64,000 nt of DNA from an uncultured Pseudomonadota bacterium (GTDB lineage: Bacteria > Pseudomonadota > Alphaproteobacteria > RF32 > CAG-239). The position numbers and the translations under genes are program-made. The stretch is from assembly GCA_902763155.1 (NCBI GenBank), contig CACWQS010000002.1, positions 62,001-126,000 on the forward strand, in the 5' to 3' direction. The notes below the pieces were generated by a model. It saw only the letters and a program-made list of their open reading frames with translations, searched no databases and was not told the origin of the DNA. Positions 36,096-47,324 of the stretch are shown piece by piece (positions within the stretch are counted from its first letter, which is position 1; each line of letters starts with the position of its first letter).

Positions 36096-38447
36096 ATGAT
36101 AGATGCTTTTAAATTTTGGATGAGTAAACACTCCCTCAAATTTAAACTAAATGTTAGTATTCTAACATTTGTCTGTATTGCTTTTTTAAGTTTAGCTCTG
36201 TTTATTTCTAACTATTCGGCTCCTATTCTTAAGTCCCAACTTGACGATAACGCCCAAAAATCTGTTGAGGCATACGTTGCAGACTTCGCTCATCTGACTG
36301 TCCTAACCGAACGCATCATACTAAACACCAAAAACACTCTTTCCCAGATGTCTGAAGACAATGTTAATGCCATAAGAATGTTATTAAATTCGGCTATCGA
36401 AACAGTCATTCATACCGATTTGGACTTTACAAATGCATGGTTGTATATATTCAATCCTGAAGATGTGTCATCAGGAGACTTATATATCAGCACTGATTAC
36501 AAAAATAATATTATAGACTTTGAAATAGAACACATTGATAATTTATACAACAGATTTCCATGGTTTAAAGAGGTTCCCAAGAAGGAAAACATCTACTGGT
36601 CCGAGCCGTATCTAGATACCAAAACAAATAAAACCGTTTTCACTTGCCTTATTCCGTTTAAATTTATAAATCAAAAAGATTTCAACGGATTACTCGCTTT
36701 AACCATTGATTTAACCGATATTCAAGAGAGCATAAACAATTTCTCATTTTATGAAACCGGTAAATTACTTCTGCTGTCAAAAACAGGGTTATACGTAACC
36801 TACCCTGATCCGGATGTTGCCCTCAAATTAACTATTTTTGAATTAGCAAAGAAACTTAATCAACCCAAATTAAACCTTATCGGTCAAGATCTTTTAGCCG
36901 GTCGCGGCGGCCAGGTTATTATTCCGAATGTTCCCGTTTTTAACAATTCCGCAGCCGTATTTTTTTACGCTCCTATAAAAAATCTGGGATGGAGCTTTTG
37001 CTTGGTATATGCCCAACACGAATTTTTGAAGCCGATAAGACAATTTCAAATTATTATAGCTGTAGCTCTGCTCGTAAGCGTTCTCCTACTTATGTTAATA
37101 ATTAACATAATATTCCATCATTCTACCAAGCAACTATTGATGTTAAGTCGGATTGCCGCACAATACGGTCGTGGAAATTTTGAACAAAAATTTAAGTTTA
37201 TACCCAATTCGTATGACATTGGGATTCTTGCTAAAGCGCTCTCAAATATGCGAACCAATCTGCTGAATTACCTTGATAGAGAACGAAAAGCGGCCTCAGA
37301 AAAACAAAAAAGTCAAAGTGAACTTGATATTGCCAAACATATACAAAAATCAGCCTTATCAACCACCTATCCTGAAAATGAAGCATTTAAAATTGCCACA
37401 ACCATGATACCGGCCAAACAAGTCGGAGGAGATTTTTATGATTTTTTCTTTATTGATAAAAACAAGTTCGCAATTGTTATTGCCGATGTCTCCGGTAAAG
37501 GAATACCCGCTGCACTATATATGATGAAAGCCATCACACTGATAAAAAATATGAGTCGCAGTAAGCGAAGTTTGGATTTTATATTTAAAAGTGTCAACGA
37601 ACAACTCTGCGAAGGCAACGATACTTGTATGTTTGTAACAGCCTTTATGGCAATTATCGATCTCAGAAACGGCAGCACATCTTATGTCAGTGCCGGCCAT
37701 AATCCACCGTTATTAGGTAATAAAGACGGCTACAAGTTTATGATACCACCCAAAAACATTGTTTTAGGCATCAATGAAAAAGCAACTTTCACAAAAGGAA
37801 AAATAAATTTGAGCTCAGGTGATCATCTGTTTCTATATACCGATGGTGTAACCGAAGCTCAAAATTCATCAAGTAAATTCTATGGAGAAAAGCGATTGCT
37901 GAAAATTCTTAATAAAGCACACGATAATCCTCAAGATAACATTAACATGGTTCTAAATGATACACGAAAATTTGTAAAAAACTGTCCTCAATCAGATGAT
38001 ATTACCATGCTGGATTTTATCTTTTTAGGCAGAAAACAAAATTTACTGCAAACAACTGCAGATATTGCCAAATTAGAAAAAGTATTGATATGGATAAAAG
38101 ATGATATGAATAAGCATAACATTTCTGACAAAGCCCAATTTAACATGATAACAGCCGCTGAAGAAATATTTTCAAACATTGCATCTTATGCCTATCCCGA
38201 AAAAGAAAATGCCTTTATTAAAATTCAAACCGAATTGCGCAATAGTACATACTCGATAACATTTAAGGATAAAGGCAAAAAATACAATCCGCTAAATAAT
38301 AAATCACCGGATATCAAAGCTAAAATACAAGATAGAAAAATAGGCGGGCTTGGAATATTCATAGCTAAAAAAGTCACAGATATCATGACCTATACTCATA
38401 AAGATGGATATAATATCTTAAAGATAGGAATAGATATCAATAAATAA
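36096..38447 (+). CDS. Membrane sensor with SpoIIE-type phosphatase and RsbW-type kinase domains
   Basis: A 783-residue protein that joins the sensor, phosphatase and kinase of a partner-switching path. Order: membrane helix (about 18-42), extracytoplasmic Cache-like sensor (about 45-310), membrane helix (about 315-342), HAMP (about 343-395), a short coiled coil, PP2C/SpoIIE domain (about 410-640) with VGGDFYDFF and IADVSGKGIPAALYM metal motifs and LYTDGVTEAQ, then a HATPase domain (about 650-780) with AAEEIFSNIASYAYP (N box), FKDKGKKYNPLN and GGLGIFIAKK. The neighbouring STAS protein is the expected substrate. Confidence 0.9.
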   Translation: MIDAFKFWMSKHSLKFKLNVSILTFVCIAFLSLALFISNYSAPILKSQLDDNAQKSVEAYVADFAHLTVLTERIILNTKNTLSQMSEDNVNAIRMLLNSAIETVIHTDLDFTNAWLYIFNPEDVSSGDLYISTDYKNNIIDFEIEHIDNLYNRFPWFKEVPKKENIYWSEPYLDTKTNKTVFTCLIPFKFINQKDFNGLLALTIDLTDIQESINNFSFYETGKLLLLSKTGLYVTYPDPDVALKLTIFELAKKLNQPKLNLIGQDLLAGRGGQVIIPNVPVFNNSAAVFFYAPIKNLGWSFCLVYAQHEFLKPIRQFQIIIAVALLVSVLLLMLIINIIFHHSTKQLLMLSRIAAQYGRGNFEQKFKFIPNSYDIGILAKALSNMRTNLLNYLDRERKAASEKQKSQSELDIAKHIQKSALSTTYPENEAFKIATTMIPAKQVGGDFYDFFFIDKNKFAIVIADVSGKGIPAALYMMKAITLIKNMSRSKRSLDFIFKSVNEQLCEGNDTCMFVTAFMAIIDLRNGSTSYVSAGHNPPLLGNKDGYKFMIPPKNIVLGINEKATFTKGKINLSSGDHLFLYTDGVTEAQNSSSKFYGEKRLLKILNKAHDNPQDNINMVLNDTRKFVKNCPQSDDITMLDFIFLGRKQNLLQTTADIAKLEKVLIWIKDDMNKHNISDKAQFNMITAAEEIFSNIASYAYPEKENAFIKIQTELRNSTYSITFKDKGKKYNPLNNKSPDIKAKIQDRKIGGLGIFIAKKVTDIMTYTHKDGYNILKIGIDINK

Positions 38448-38585
38448 ATTAAGCTTACCGAAAGAACGCTCATAAATACAGGCAATATTATTAAATGGTT
38501 TATAACTAATTTTTATCTATGGCAAATTTAGAAAATAACTGATAGCTTCGGAATAAATTACTTTATACTATGTGGACTAGATAAT

Positions 38586-40220
38586 ATGAAAAAAATAACA
38601 ATCAGCAGTTCAAAATTGATTTTGATTTTGACAATTTACTTTTCGACAGTTTTGAATTTATCATTTTGGCGCTATATTTATAACAATTTAGATGTAACAA
38701 ACTTTCGGACTGCGTGTTTTGCGCTTTCAACTTGTTTCTTTATTGCTATTCCGCTCTTTCTCCTTTTTAATCTTACTATAGTTAAAAAATTAGCGAAACC
38801 GTTTACCATCATTCTGCTTTTATTAAGCAGTTCAACAAATTTTATGATGTTTAAGTATGGCGTATATATCGATAGAGATATGATGCAAAACGTTGTGGAA
38901 ACAAATTTTAGAGAAGCGACAGATTTGATTACTGTTTCACTTTTATTATGGGTATTTATAACCGGAATTATCCCCTCAATTTTGCTGATAATAACCAAAA
39001 TACAATATAAACCATTGAAAATAGAGCTTAAAACAAGACTTAAATATTCAATATTTTGCCTGCTTATTGCTTCTGTTTTTGCAGGTTTGTTGTATAAAGA
39101 ATACGTTTCTTTCGGCAGAAATAACGGACCGGTCAGAAGCCTGATAAATGTTTTTAATTATACAGTGGGAACTATTAACCATGTAAAAAGAATGCGCTTA
39201 GCCAAAAAACAATTTGTGCAAATCGATACATCTCCGCAATTTGTTGATTTTACAGAAAACGGGCAATTCTATACGGTGGTCATATTTATCATTGGAGAAA
39301 CCGCAAGAGCGTCAAGTTTTTCATTAGGCGGATATGAAAGAAAAACCAACCCATTGCTTGAAAAACAAGATATAGCATATTTTAAGAGCACAAGTTCGTG
39401 CGGAACATCTACCGCAATATCTATTCCTTGTATGTTCTCTCATCGGAATCGAAATGATTTTGATTCGTCAGAAGCCAGATATACGGAAAATTTAGTCGAT
39501 TTGGCCCAAAAATCCGGCTATAAGGTAATTTGGAAAGAAAATGATGATGGTTGCAAAAATGTATGTAATCGAATCAATAATTTGGAAGTTATGAAAGATA
39601 TAAATAATCCGAAATATTGCCGCGGAAATTATTGCTTAGATGAATCACTATTAGATGATTTAGAAAAAATCCTTGCTTCTACCAAACAAAATACTTTCAT
39701 TATTTTACATACCCAAGGTTCTCATGGCCCTACATATTATCAAAGATATCCGGATGAATTTAAGCAATTTACTCCTACTTGCGATACGGAAGACATCCAA
39801 AATTGTTCAACAGAGCAAATTGTAAATACTTATGATAATACAATTTTATACACCGACTTTATCATATCATCAACGATTGATATTGTTAAAAAATTTCCGC
39901 AATTCAAAGCCGGTGTTTTGTATGTTTCAGACCACGGAGAATCATTAGGAGAAAATAATATATATTTACACGGAATGCCTTATAAATTTGCTCCGGCCGA
40001 ACAAAAAAATGTGCCAATGCTGATATGGCTGAATGAAAATATGAAAAAATCGGATTATATTAATTATGATTGCTTAAAAGAACAGGTAAATAAAAATATA
40101 TACTCACATGACAATATATTTCACTCGCTGCTAAGAATGTTAAAAATCAAAACTTCCGTTTATAATGGTGATTATGATTTATTTAAAACTTGTAGCACTA
40201 AAGAATTGTCACAACCATAA
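38586..40220 (+). CDS. Phosphoethanolamine transferase (EptA-like), lipid A modification
   Basis: A 544-residue inner-membrane enzyme of the EptA/MCR family, which adds phosphoethanolamine to lipid A and lowers susceptibility to cationic peptides. Five membrane helices (within residues 1-180) precede a periplasmic sulfatase domain. The metal site and nucleophile region are IIGETARASSFSLGGY and SCGTSTAISIPCMFSH (nucleophile Thr in CGTST). VSDHGESLGENNIYLHG supplies the Asp, His and Glu ligands. Several Cys pairs would form disulfides, as in the family. The gene follows the partner-switch module in the same direction. Confidence 0.9.
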   Translation: MKKITISSSKLILILTIYFSTVLNLSFWRYIYNNLDVTNFRTACFALSTCFFIAIPLFLLFNLTIVKKLAKPFTIILLLLSSSTNFMMFKYGVYIDRDMMQNVVETNFREATDLITVSLLLWVFITGIIPSILLIITKIQYKPLKIELKTRLKYSIFCLLIASVFAGLLYKEYVSFGRNNGPVRSLINVFNYTVGTINHVKRMRLAKKQFVQIDTSPQFVDFTENGQFYTVVIFIIGETARASSFSLGGYERKTNPLLEKQDIAYFKSTSSCGTSTAISIPCMFSHRNRNDFDSSEARYTENLVDLAQKSGYKVIWKENDDGCKNVCNRINNLEVMKDINNPKYCRGNYCLDESLLDDLEKILASTKQNTFIILHTQGSHGPTYYQRYPDEFKQFTPTCDTEDIQNCSTEQIVNTYDNTILYTDFIISSTIDIVKKFPQFKAGVLYVSDHGESLGENNIYLHGMPYKFAPAEQKNVPMLIWLNENMKKSDYINYDCLKEQVNKNIYSHDNIFHSLLRMLKIKTSVYNGDYDLFKTCSTKELSQP

Positions 40221-40231
40221 AAATTTATTGT

Positions 40232-41614
40232 TTAATCTATCGGCGCAGCAACGGCTTTATAAAACGCAATCATATTTAGCAATACTTGTGCATTAATTGC
40301 CACATAGTCTTGTTCGGCAGTAATCAGATTTTGTTGAGTGCGAACAACCTCAGAAAATTCTATCAAACCATTTTCGTACTTTTTCTGCGTTAATTCGGCT
40401 ACTTTGCACATATTTTGTAAGGCTGAAGCTTTATTTTGTGCCGCCGAACGATTTTCGTAATACGCCGTTTGCGCATTTTTTATTTCACTGACGGCATCTA
40501 AAACGGTTTGTTTATACTCTGCCAACGCTTCTTTTTTAATGTATTTTTGCAAGCGAATGTTGTTTTGCAGACGATTCCAGTCCAACAACGGCAAACTTAT
40601 CAGCGGCGCATAATTATAAGTTTGGCTATTGGAACGAAATAACTTACTGCCGCCTTGTGAAGCATACCCCCATAGTCCGCTGATACTGATATCCGGATAT
40701 AATTCAGCCACCGCCGCACCAACCAGAGCATTTTTTGCAATTAAATTTTGCTCCGCAGTCGCCACATCGGGACGCATACGCACTACTGAGGCCGGAAATT
40801 CGCGCAGATTATTGCGCAAGGCAATCTTTGCCGTCAGCAAAGGTGTAAACTCTGCTGTGTTTAACGACAATTCGTCGGGCAAAACCCCGATAAGTGTGGC
40901 CAAAGCGTTACGATATTGTTCAACCGCCGCCCGATATTGCGGAATTTGCGCACGCGTATTTTCAAGCAAATATTTAGCTTCACTATAAGATGTTTCATCG
41001 GTCAACCCGTTATCATATTTTGCTTTTACCGTCTCTAAAATTTCTTGTTGCAAGCGGGCATTTTTCTCGGCCAAACGCAAATTTTCCGCATTCTGCCGCA
41101 GGTTAACATAATTCGCAACAATCTCGGCGGCGACAACAATTTTAACATTTTCAAGCGTATATTTTGCCGCTTTTAATGAAGCTCTGCCGGCCTCAATTTG
41201 CCGCCGATTTTTACCCCACAAATCTATTTCCCAAGAGGCATCAAATCCGGCCGAATAATAATGTGAATTCTCTGCCAAACCGATATTCTTGCTTTGCTTT
41301 TCATAATTGTATCCGCCTTGGGCATTAACTTGCGGCAATGCGGCTACTTTGGTTATTTGCAACTGCGCCCGAGCTTGTTTGATGCGCAAAACGGCAGTTT
41401 TAATGTTTGTGTTATTTCTTAACCCGCTTTCCACCAAATTTATTAACTGTGCATCTCCAAAGTCAGCATACCACTTTTGCGGCAACGGTTTTTGCACCGT
41501 TATGCCCAGATTTTGCGCCAAAGCAACATCCGAATAAGACTGCGGCGGCATATAATCTTCACCGACACTGCAAGAAGCACAGAAAATAATGCAAATACAT
41601 ATAATCCTACGCAT
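40232..41614 (-). CDS. Outer-membrane efflux lipoprotein (OprM/NodT type)
   Basis: A 460-residue TolC-family channel. A short signal with lipobox CASC (Cys15) shows a lipid-anchored form, as in OprM. Two repeated OEP domains are visible, e.g. [24 protein letters not shown] and [35 protein letters not shown]. It forms the outer-membrane exit of a tripartite pump with the RND and adaptor genes upstream in the operon; the start overlaps the end of the RND gene by eight bases. Confidence 0.93.
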   Translation of the reverse strand: MRRIICICIIFCASCSVGEDYMPPQSYSDVALAQNLGITVQKPLPQKWYADFGDAQLINLVESGLRNNTNIKTAVLRIKQARAQLQITKVAALPQVNAQGGYNYEKQSKNIGLAENSHYYSAGFDASWEIDLWGKNRRQIEAGRASLKAAKYTLENVKIVVAAEIVANYVNLRQNAENLRLAEKNARLQQEILETVKAKYDNGLTDETSYSEAKYLLENTRAQIPQYRAAVEQYRNALATLIGVLPDELSLNTAEFTPLLTAKIALRNNLREFPASVVRMRPDVATAEQNLIAKNALVGAAVAELYPDISISGLWGYASQGGSKLFRSNSQTYNYAPLISLPLLDWNRLQNNIRLQKYIKKEALAEYKQTVLDAVSEIKNAQTAYYENRSAAQNKASALQNMCKVAELTQKKYENGLIEFSEVVRTQQNLITAEQDYVAINAQVLLNMIAFYKAVAAPID

Positions 41615-44600
41615 TTTTCTTTTTCCTCTGCGGCAAATGAGATTGAAAACGCTCTTTTATGGTTTCAAAAACGGCAAACAACGGCGGAATAAAAACAATG
41701 CCGACAATGGTGGCAAAAATCATACCGTAAAACACCGCAGAACCGATGGCTATTTGCGAACCGGCACCTGCGCCTTTGGCTACAATCATCGGGAAAACGC
41801 CTAAAATAAAAGTGAACGCCGTCATCAAAACCGCCCGATAGCGTTCATCGGCACCTTTTTTGGCGGCTTCAACAATACTCATACCCTGCTCGCGGTACAT
41901 TTTGGTAAATTCAACAATTAAAATTGCATTTTTGGCCGCTAAGCCGATGAGCATTACCAAACCGAGCTGGGCATATATACTCAGCGACTGGTGCATAAAA
42001 AATAATCCGACCAGAGCTCCTAAAATAGCAAATACCGTGGAAAAAATAACCGACAAAGCTAACATCCAACTTTCGTATAATGCCACCAAAAATAAATAGC
42101 AAAAAACGACCGCCAATGCAATTAAAATGACAGCCAAACCGCGCGTTTCCACTTCTTGCAGACTCAAACCCGTCCACTGAATACCATATGACGGCGGCAA
42201 ACTTTTTTCCAAATTTTCCAAATCGGTCAGAGCCGTGCCGCTACTCACTCCTTCGCGCGACATTGCGGTAACGGCGGCGGTAGTGTATTGGTTAAAGCGA
42301 TATATTACTTTCGGCGAAAGTTCGGTTTTAATTTCGGCAAAATTATTTATTTGCACTAATTTACCGCTTTGCGAACGAACATAAAGCCTTCCGATATCTT
42401 CGACATTTTTACGAAAAGTATAATCAGCCTGCAAAATCACTTTATTAACCTGCCCACTCAAGGTTATGTTATTGATATAGCGCGAACCTAAATTATTTTG
42501 CAAAACCTCAAACAAATCAGCGACATTTATTTTATAATATTCCAACTTACGCCTATCAATATCCAGAAAGATATGCGGTGTATCCGCGGTAAAAGTCGAA
42601 AAAGCATAGCTGAAATCCGGACTTTTATTTACCGCATATAAATACTTATTCAACTCTTTCGAAAGCTCCTTGGCTGAAATTGCACCATCGGTGGTAATAA
42701 ATTGTAGCGAAATACCATTACTATCCCCTACTCCCGGAATTGACGGCGGAGCAAAAAAGTTTATTTTTGCGTTCTTGTAACCGAAAAATGTTTCACGTAA
42801 CTTATTTGTGATTGCATCTAAAGACAAATCTGCAGATTTACGCTTATCCCAAGGCTCCAGTCCTACCACCCCAAGTGCCACATTTTCACCGCCACCGCCC
42901 AGCATACTGTAACCGGCAACCGTCATAAAATATTTTACACCGGCAATCGGCAAAATGCGTCGGTTCATCTCATTTATCACTTCACTGGTGTAATTTATTC
43001 CCGCAATATCCGGCAGTTGTAAATCGGCAAAAATAATACCTTGATCTTCTTGCGGCAAAAAAGATGTCGGCGTCCAACGAAAAGCCAGAACAATCGCCGC
43101 AATCACTCCTAATACCACTAAAACCGTTAATTTAAGCCGCGTTGCAAAATATGCAACTAAACGCAAATAATGACGGCGGGTAAAATCCAGCAATTTATCG
43201 AATTTTTGAAAAAAAGCGCTTGGTTGCTTATCCGTTTCATTAGCAAAAAATACCGCACACAAAGCCGGACTTAAAGTCAAAGCATTGATAGAAGAAAAGA
43301 TAACCGCCGTGGCAATGGTAACAGCAAATTGCTGATATATTTTGCCGGTTATACCAGCCATCAAACCGACCGGAACAAAAATGGCCAACAGCACAAAAGT
43401 TGTGGCAACCACCGCACTGCCGATTTGTTCCATTGCTAAAATAGCCGCATCATGCGCCTTTTTATGCTCGTAAGTAATTAAATACTGCACGCGCTCAACC
43501 ACAATAATTGCATCATCAACCACCAAACCAATGGCCAAAATCATGGCAAACAAAGTTAAAATATTGATATTAAAACCCAAAACGTAAATTACGGCAAAGG
43601 TGGCGATAAGTGAAACCGGAATAGTTAACAGCGGAATAAGTGTGGTTTTTAACTTTTGCAAAAAAATGTAAGTTACGAGCACCACCAGCAAAAAAGTAAT
43701 CATTAAAGTATCAAGAATACCGGCAATGGAAGCACGCACATAATCGGTAGAATCGTATGCCACCTGCAATTGCATATCCGGCGGCATTTTTTGCGATAAC
43801 TCGGCAATTTTTTTATGGATATTATTCATAATTTGCAAGGAATTTGAATTCGGCGTTTGATTGATGCCGATAACCAATGCCGGCGCATTATTATATGCCG
43901 ATTTTATATTATAGGTATCAGCGCCAAGCTCAATATGAGCCACATCCTTCAAATAAACAATTCCCCCGTTCTCTGATGAAGCAACAATTATATTTTCAAA
44001 GTCTTCAACCGTCGAAAGCAGGCCTTTGGCCGTAAGCGAGAGTACAATTTTATTATCGCTCTTACTCGGAGCCGCCCCGATACTGCCCACCGATGCCTGA
44101 ACGTTTTGACTTTTTACCGCATTCATAACATCTGTCGAAGTTAAACCTAAACTGGTTAGTTTGTTACTGTTCAACCAAATGCGCATACTGTATTGCGGAC
44201 CGAAAATATTTATGTCTCCCACGCCTTTGACACGGGATAAGGCATTTTTTAAATTTGTATAGGCGTAGTTGCTTAAAAATAAATCATCATAAGTATGATT
44301 TGGCGAACGCAAAGCCAACATTGCCAACATATTTGAGTTTTGCGTTTTTACTTCAAGTCCGTATTGCGTTACCTCTTGCGGCAAATCTGATGTTACCTGC
44401 TGAAGCCGATTTTGAACCTTAACTTGTGCAATATCGGCATCGGTACCTACTTCAAAGGTAACGGTCAATTTATACGAGCCGTTATCATCGGACGAAGATG
44501 ACATATAGAGCATATTATCAACACCGTTGACTTCATTTTCTATCGGCACCGCCACCGTATCGGCCAAAACTTGAGCATTAGCACCGATATATGTGGTAGA

Positions 44601-44738
44601 AACAGCTATTTGCGGCGGCGTAATTTCCGGAAACTGAGCAACCGGCAATACAAGAATTGCCAATAATCCCAACAGAACCATAACTATGGATACAACTACC
44701 GCAAAACGAGGACGATTTATGAAAAAAGCTGAAAACAT
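41607..44738 (-). CDS. RND multidrug efflux transporter (AcrB/MexB family)
   Basis: A 1043-residue HAE1 transporter that uses the proton gradient to export drugs and toxic compounds through the TolC-type channel. Start [19 protein letters not shown] is typical. Family motif [14 protein letters not shown] (paired Asp of the proton relay, about residue 400) is present, and the second half repeats the membrane topology with [13 protein letters not shown]. It lies between the adaptor gene (three bases) and the channel gene (eight-base overlap). Substrates cannot be predicted. Confidence 0.95.
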   Translation of the reverse strand: MFSAFFINRPRFAVVVSIVMVLLGLLAILVLPVAQFPEITPPQIAVSTTYIGANAQVLADTVAVPIENEVNGVDNMLYMSSSSDDNGSYKLTVTFEVGTDADIAQVKVQNRLQQVTSDLPQEVTQYGLEVKTQNSNMLAMLALRSPNHTYDDLFLSNYAYTNLKNALSRVKGVGDINIFGPQYSMRIWLNSNKLTSLGLTSTDVMNAVKSQNVQASVGSIGAAPSKSDNKIVLSLTAKGLLSTVEDFENIIVASSENGGIVYLKDVAHIELGADTYNIKSAYNNAPALVIGINQTPNSNSLQIMNNIHKKIAELSQKMPPDMQLQVAYDSTDYVRASIAGILDTLMITFLLVVLVTYIFLQKLKTTLIPLLTIPVSLIATFAVIYVLGFNINILTLFAMILAIGLVVDDAIIVVERVQYLITYEHKKAHDAAILAMEQIGSAVVATTFVLLAIFVPVGLMAGITGKIYQQFAVTIATAVIFSSINALTLSPALCAVFFANETDKQPSAFFQKFDKLLDFTRRHYLRLVAYFATRLKLTVLVVLGVIAAIVLAFRWTPTSFLPQEDQGIIFADLQLPDIAGINYTSEVINEMNRRILPIAGVKYFMTVAGYSMLGGGGENVALGVVGLEPWDKRKSADLSLDAITNKLRETFFGYKNAKINFFAPPSIPGVGDSNGISLQFITTDGAISAKELSKELNKYLYAVNKSPDFSYAFSTFTADTPHIFLDIDRRKLEYYKINVADLFEVLQNNLGSRYINNITLSGQVNKVILQADYTFRKNVEDIGRLYVRSQSGKLVQINNFAEIKTELSPKVIYRFNQYTTAAVTAMSREGVSSGTALTDLENLEKSLPPSYGIQWTGLSLQEVETRGLAVILIALAVVFCYLFLVALYESWMLALSVIFSTVFAILGALVGLFFMHQSLSIYAQLGLVMLIGLAAKNAILIVEFTKMYREQGMSIVEAAKKGADERYRAVLMTAFTFILGVFPMIVAKGAGAGSQIAIGSAVFYGMIFATIVGIVFIPPLFAVFETIKERFQSHLPQRKKKNA

Positions 44739-44741
44739 TGC

Positions 44742-45887
44742 TTATTGCTCCGCAGTCAAATCAGTAGCTATATTTTTTATGCTGACTTTTTGATTGAGCA
44801 TATTATCGTCAACATCTTGAGCAACCCAAAATTCATCAGCGGAAAAATCATTTTTTGCTACATACTGATTCTCATATTCGCCGAGGATATCAATCTTACG
44901 CCGCTCTAAAATATCTTTATTAACCGCATAAATAAAATCACCATCCGGCTGCAACAAAACTTCAAATTTAGGAAGCAGCCAAACATCATCATAAGTTTTT
45001 TCAAGCAAAACTTCTACATAGGCATTGGGTAAAAGTTTGTTATCAGGGTTTTTAAATTCTGTATATATTGCCAGCGAATCCGTTTGCTTATCTACAATAT
45101 TTGCCGTATATTTTATTTCTCCGGTTTGCGGCAAAATTTCTCCGTTCGGAAGTTTTAGACGCAAAACAAAATCAACTGTTTTTTGTTTTTGAAAATGTTT
45201 AAAATATTCTTTATCGGAAACAGAGAAAACCACTCTAATAGGATCATATTGCACTAACTGCATTAAACCCTGACTGACCGGAGAAATATAATCTCCGAGC
45301 GAAAGTGCGATATTGCCCAAAACACCATCAAACGGAGCTTTCAGATAAGTATATTCTAAATTAGTTTGCGCTGTCTGGTACTGTGCTTGAGCTTTTTCAT
45401 AATTACCCAACGCCGATAAATATGCCGCCTTGGCATTATCCAATTCTGTTTGAGAAACCGCGGTAGTTCCGGCTTTTTTCATACGCTTATACTGCGACTT
45501 ACTGTTAATAAAATCCGCTTTTGCGGCCGCTAAATCTCCGGAAGCGGCAGTAACAGCAGCAATATACTCATCTTGCTTAATAATGGCCAAAATATCGCCT
45601 TTTTTAACGATTGCACCGCCTGTAGTCTTAATTTCATCAACATAACCACTTATATACGGCACAATTTGCGTATTGTTTATCGCCTCAACTCGCCCGATGT
45701 AGCTATAAGTGAGCGTAAGCGTGCGACTATGCGGTCTGATGACTGATATTTGCGGCAATTCCGATATATCATTCTTATAGGAGGAAAAATGATGATGATA
45801 ATAAGCTAAATACCCTAAACCGATAAGGCTGATAAATGCAATTGTTAAAACTGCACGTCTGATGATTTTACGTTTATTTTTTCGCAT
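44742..45887 (-). CDS. RND efflux adaptor (membrane fusion protein)
   Basis: A 381-residue periplasmic adaptor of the MexA/AcrA type. The chosen start at 45887 (MRKNKRKIIRRAVLTIAFI) has a perfect AGGAGG; the upstream ATG does not. One N-terminal membrane helix (about residues 10-30) anchors it instead of a lipid. Then a lipoyl half-domain (VDEIKTTGGAIVKKGDILAIIKQDEY), a helical hairpin, the other half (TYLKAPFDGVLGNIALSLGD), and a barrel domain. It links the RND pump to the outer-membrane channel and is the first gene of the pump operon. Confidence 0.93.
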   Translation of the reverse strand: MRKNKRKIIRRAVLTIAFISLIGLGYLAYYHHHFSSYKNDISELPQISVIRPHSRTLTLTYSYIGRVEAINNTQIVPYISGYVDEIKTTGGAIVKKGDILAIIKQDEYIAAVTAASGDLAAAKADFINSKSQYKRMKKAGTTAVSQTELDNAKAAYLSALGNYEKAQAQYQTAQTNLEYTYLKAPFDGVLGNIALSLGDYISPVSQGLMQLVQYDPIRVVFSVSDKEYFKHFQKQKTVDFVLRLKLPNGEILPQTGEIKYTANIVDKQTDSLAIYTEFKNPDNKLLPNAYVEVLLEKTYDDVWLLPKFEVLLQPDGDFIYAVNKDILERRKIDILGEYENQYVAKNDFSADEFWVAQDVDDNMLNQKVSIKNIATDLTAEQ

Positions 45888-45993
45888 TTTTCCTCCTGAT
45901 ATTTCGCAAAAAAATAAAGTAATAACCAAAAGTATGATTTCAAGTGCGATTCATCACTTTTGTATTGTTGTTTGTATTAGATTTATAAAAATT

Positions 45994-46647
45994 CTAGTAG
46001 TTGAAAAGTTTTTGTTTAAATTTTCTAATTTTCATAAGAAGCCTATTTGTTTCGGTAGGCTTTTGAACTTCCGGAGTCTTTTTCATCTCCGGATTCTTTT
46101 GGATATTTTGAAAATCTTTACACAAATCTTTTTCTTGAGCTATTAAAAGTTTTGGGTCAGAGTTCATTGTTAGTGCGCGAGGATGAGGCGGCAAATCGCG
46201 ACAAATAGAGATTAGTTTCATACCGTTTTGCTCTGTTATCGGTGCTTCTTCATTTACATAATAGCCGCTACGCTGCCAACGCGGAAGCAATTCTTCCTTA
46301 CACATACCGGAAACATGGCGAAATCCTTTAATGGCAACATAGTTATAGGCGTATTGCATAATATTTTCAGAAACATTGGTTTTTCTGAAATTACGTAACA
46401 CTGCCATGCGCTCAAACTTAACAAAGCCGCCAAAAAAACGGATACGCATTGTTCCTACCGGAAATTTATGGTCCTGCTTTTGAATATAGGCTATAATATG
46501 AGCGGCAGGACCGTCATTATCATCAAGATCATCATTTTTCGGAATGCTCAGTTCTTCCACAAAGACCTGTTTTCGAATAGCCATCGCTATATCACGTATT
46601 TCATCAACAGAGGCTAACTCAATCTTTATGTCATCATCAGTAATCAT
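45994..46647 (-). CDS. GNAT-family acetyltransferase with charged C-terminal tail
   Basis: A 217-residue protein. The GNAT core covers about residues 5-150: AIRKQVFVEELSIPKNDDLDDND, then VGTMRIRFFGGFVKFERMAV with the Arg-containing strand, LRNFRKTNVSENIMQYAYNY (acetyl-CoA loop variant without a clear Q/RxxGxG), and SGYYVNEE near the end. The last 60 residues are Lys- and Pro-rich and predicted disordered. The domain resembles ElaA-type and PEP-CTERM-associated acyltransferases. Function unknown. It is divergent from the short LysR-type gene. Confidence 0.75.
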   Translation of the reverse strand: MITDDDIKIELASVDEIRDIAMAIRKQVFVEELSIPKNDDLDDNDGPAAHIIAYIQKQDHKFPVGTMRIRFFGGFVKFERMAVLRNFRKTNVSENIMQYAYNYVAIKGFRHVSGMCKEELLPRWQRSGYYVNEEAPITEQNGMKLISICRDLPPHPRALTMNSDPKLLIAQEKDLCKDFQNIQKNPEMKKTPEVQKPTETNRLLMKIRKFKQKLFNY

Positions 46648-46742
46648 ATTGTATTATATGGTTGACAAAACAAAATTTAGAAGATACTAATTTTATGAAT
46701 AGGTTATATATTTTGGGGTATAACAATAGAGGATTTTTTAAA

Positions 46743-47324
46743 ATGAATATAAAAAATTATACCAGGCTCATTCGAGGAATCCTCTATGTTCAGGAAGTTA
46801 TTCGCTGTAAATCGATTAACAAAGCAGCGGAAGAAAATAATATCAAAGCTCCTAATTTAAGCCTTATTATTAATAATTTTGAAAAAGAACTCGGTTGCAA
46901 ACTTTTTAAACGCTCGCCCCGAGGATGCATTCCAACCAAGCAGGGGAATAAAATTGCCGAACTTGCCGCAGATTTAAAAGAACAAGTTCAGAAAATAAGT
47001 AATTGGCATGAAAAAATATATCCTAAAAACAGGAATTTAAACATATATGTCAGCCCTAATATGGAATTAACCGATTGGTTTGAATTTGAAAAAAATCATC
47101 CAACCATAAAACTGAACTTTGTTGAAGAAGACATTTTAGCAGATATAAAAATCAGCAACATTCCTCCCGCAGATCCGTTGGAAAAATATACAGAATTGCA
47201 TATCGGAGGCAGCTTAAGGCAAAAAATATGGATATGTTGTAATGAAAAAAATCCCAAAGCTCTTGAATTTTTTGATTTTATAGTTGCAAAGTTACTTCTT
47301 TTATATGATCAATCAGCGCTTTAA
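46743..47324 (+). CDS. Short LysR-type regulator, truncated effector domain
   Basis: A 193-residue protein from ATG 46743 (GAGG upstream), shorter than the usual 290-310 for LysR. The winged helix with SINKAAEENNIKAPNLSLII and EKELGCKLFKRSPRGCIPTKQG is intact. Only about 100 residues of the effector-binding region follow and it ends early. It is convergent with a full-length LysR gene; the two 3' ends overlap by 47 bases. It may be a truncated gene that kept DNA binding, or a natural short form. It is divergent from the GNAT gene. Confidence 0.7.
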   Translation: MNIKNYTRLIRGILYVQEVIRCKSINKAAEENNIKAPNLSLIINNFEKELGCKLFKRSPRGCIPTKQGNKIAELAADLKEQVQKISNWHEKIYPKNRNLNIYVSPNMELTDWFEFEKNHPTIKLNFVEEDILADIKISNIPPADPLEKYTELHIGGSLRQKIWICCNEKNPKALEFFDFIVAKLLLLYDQSAL

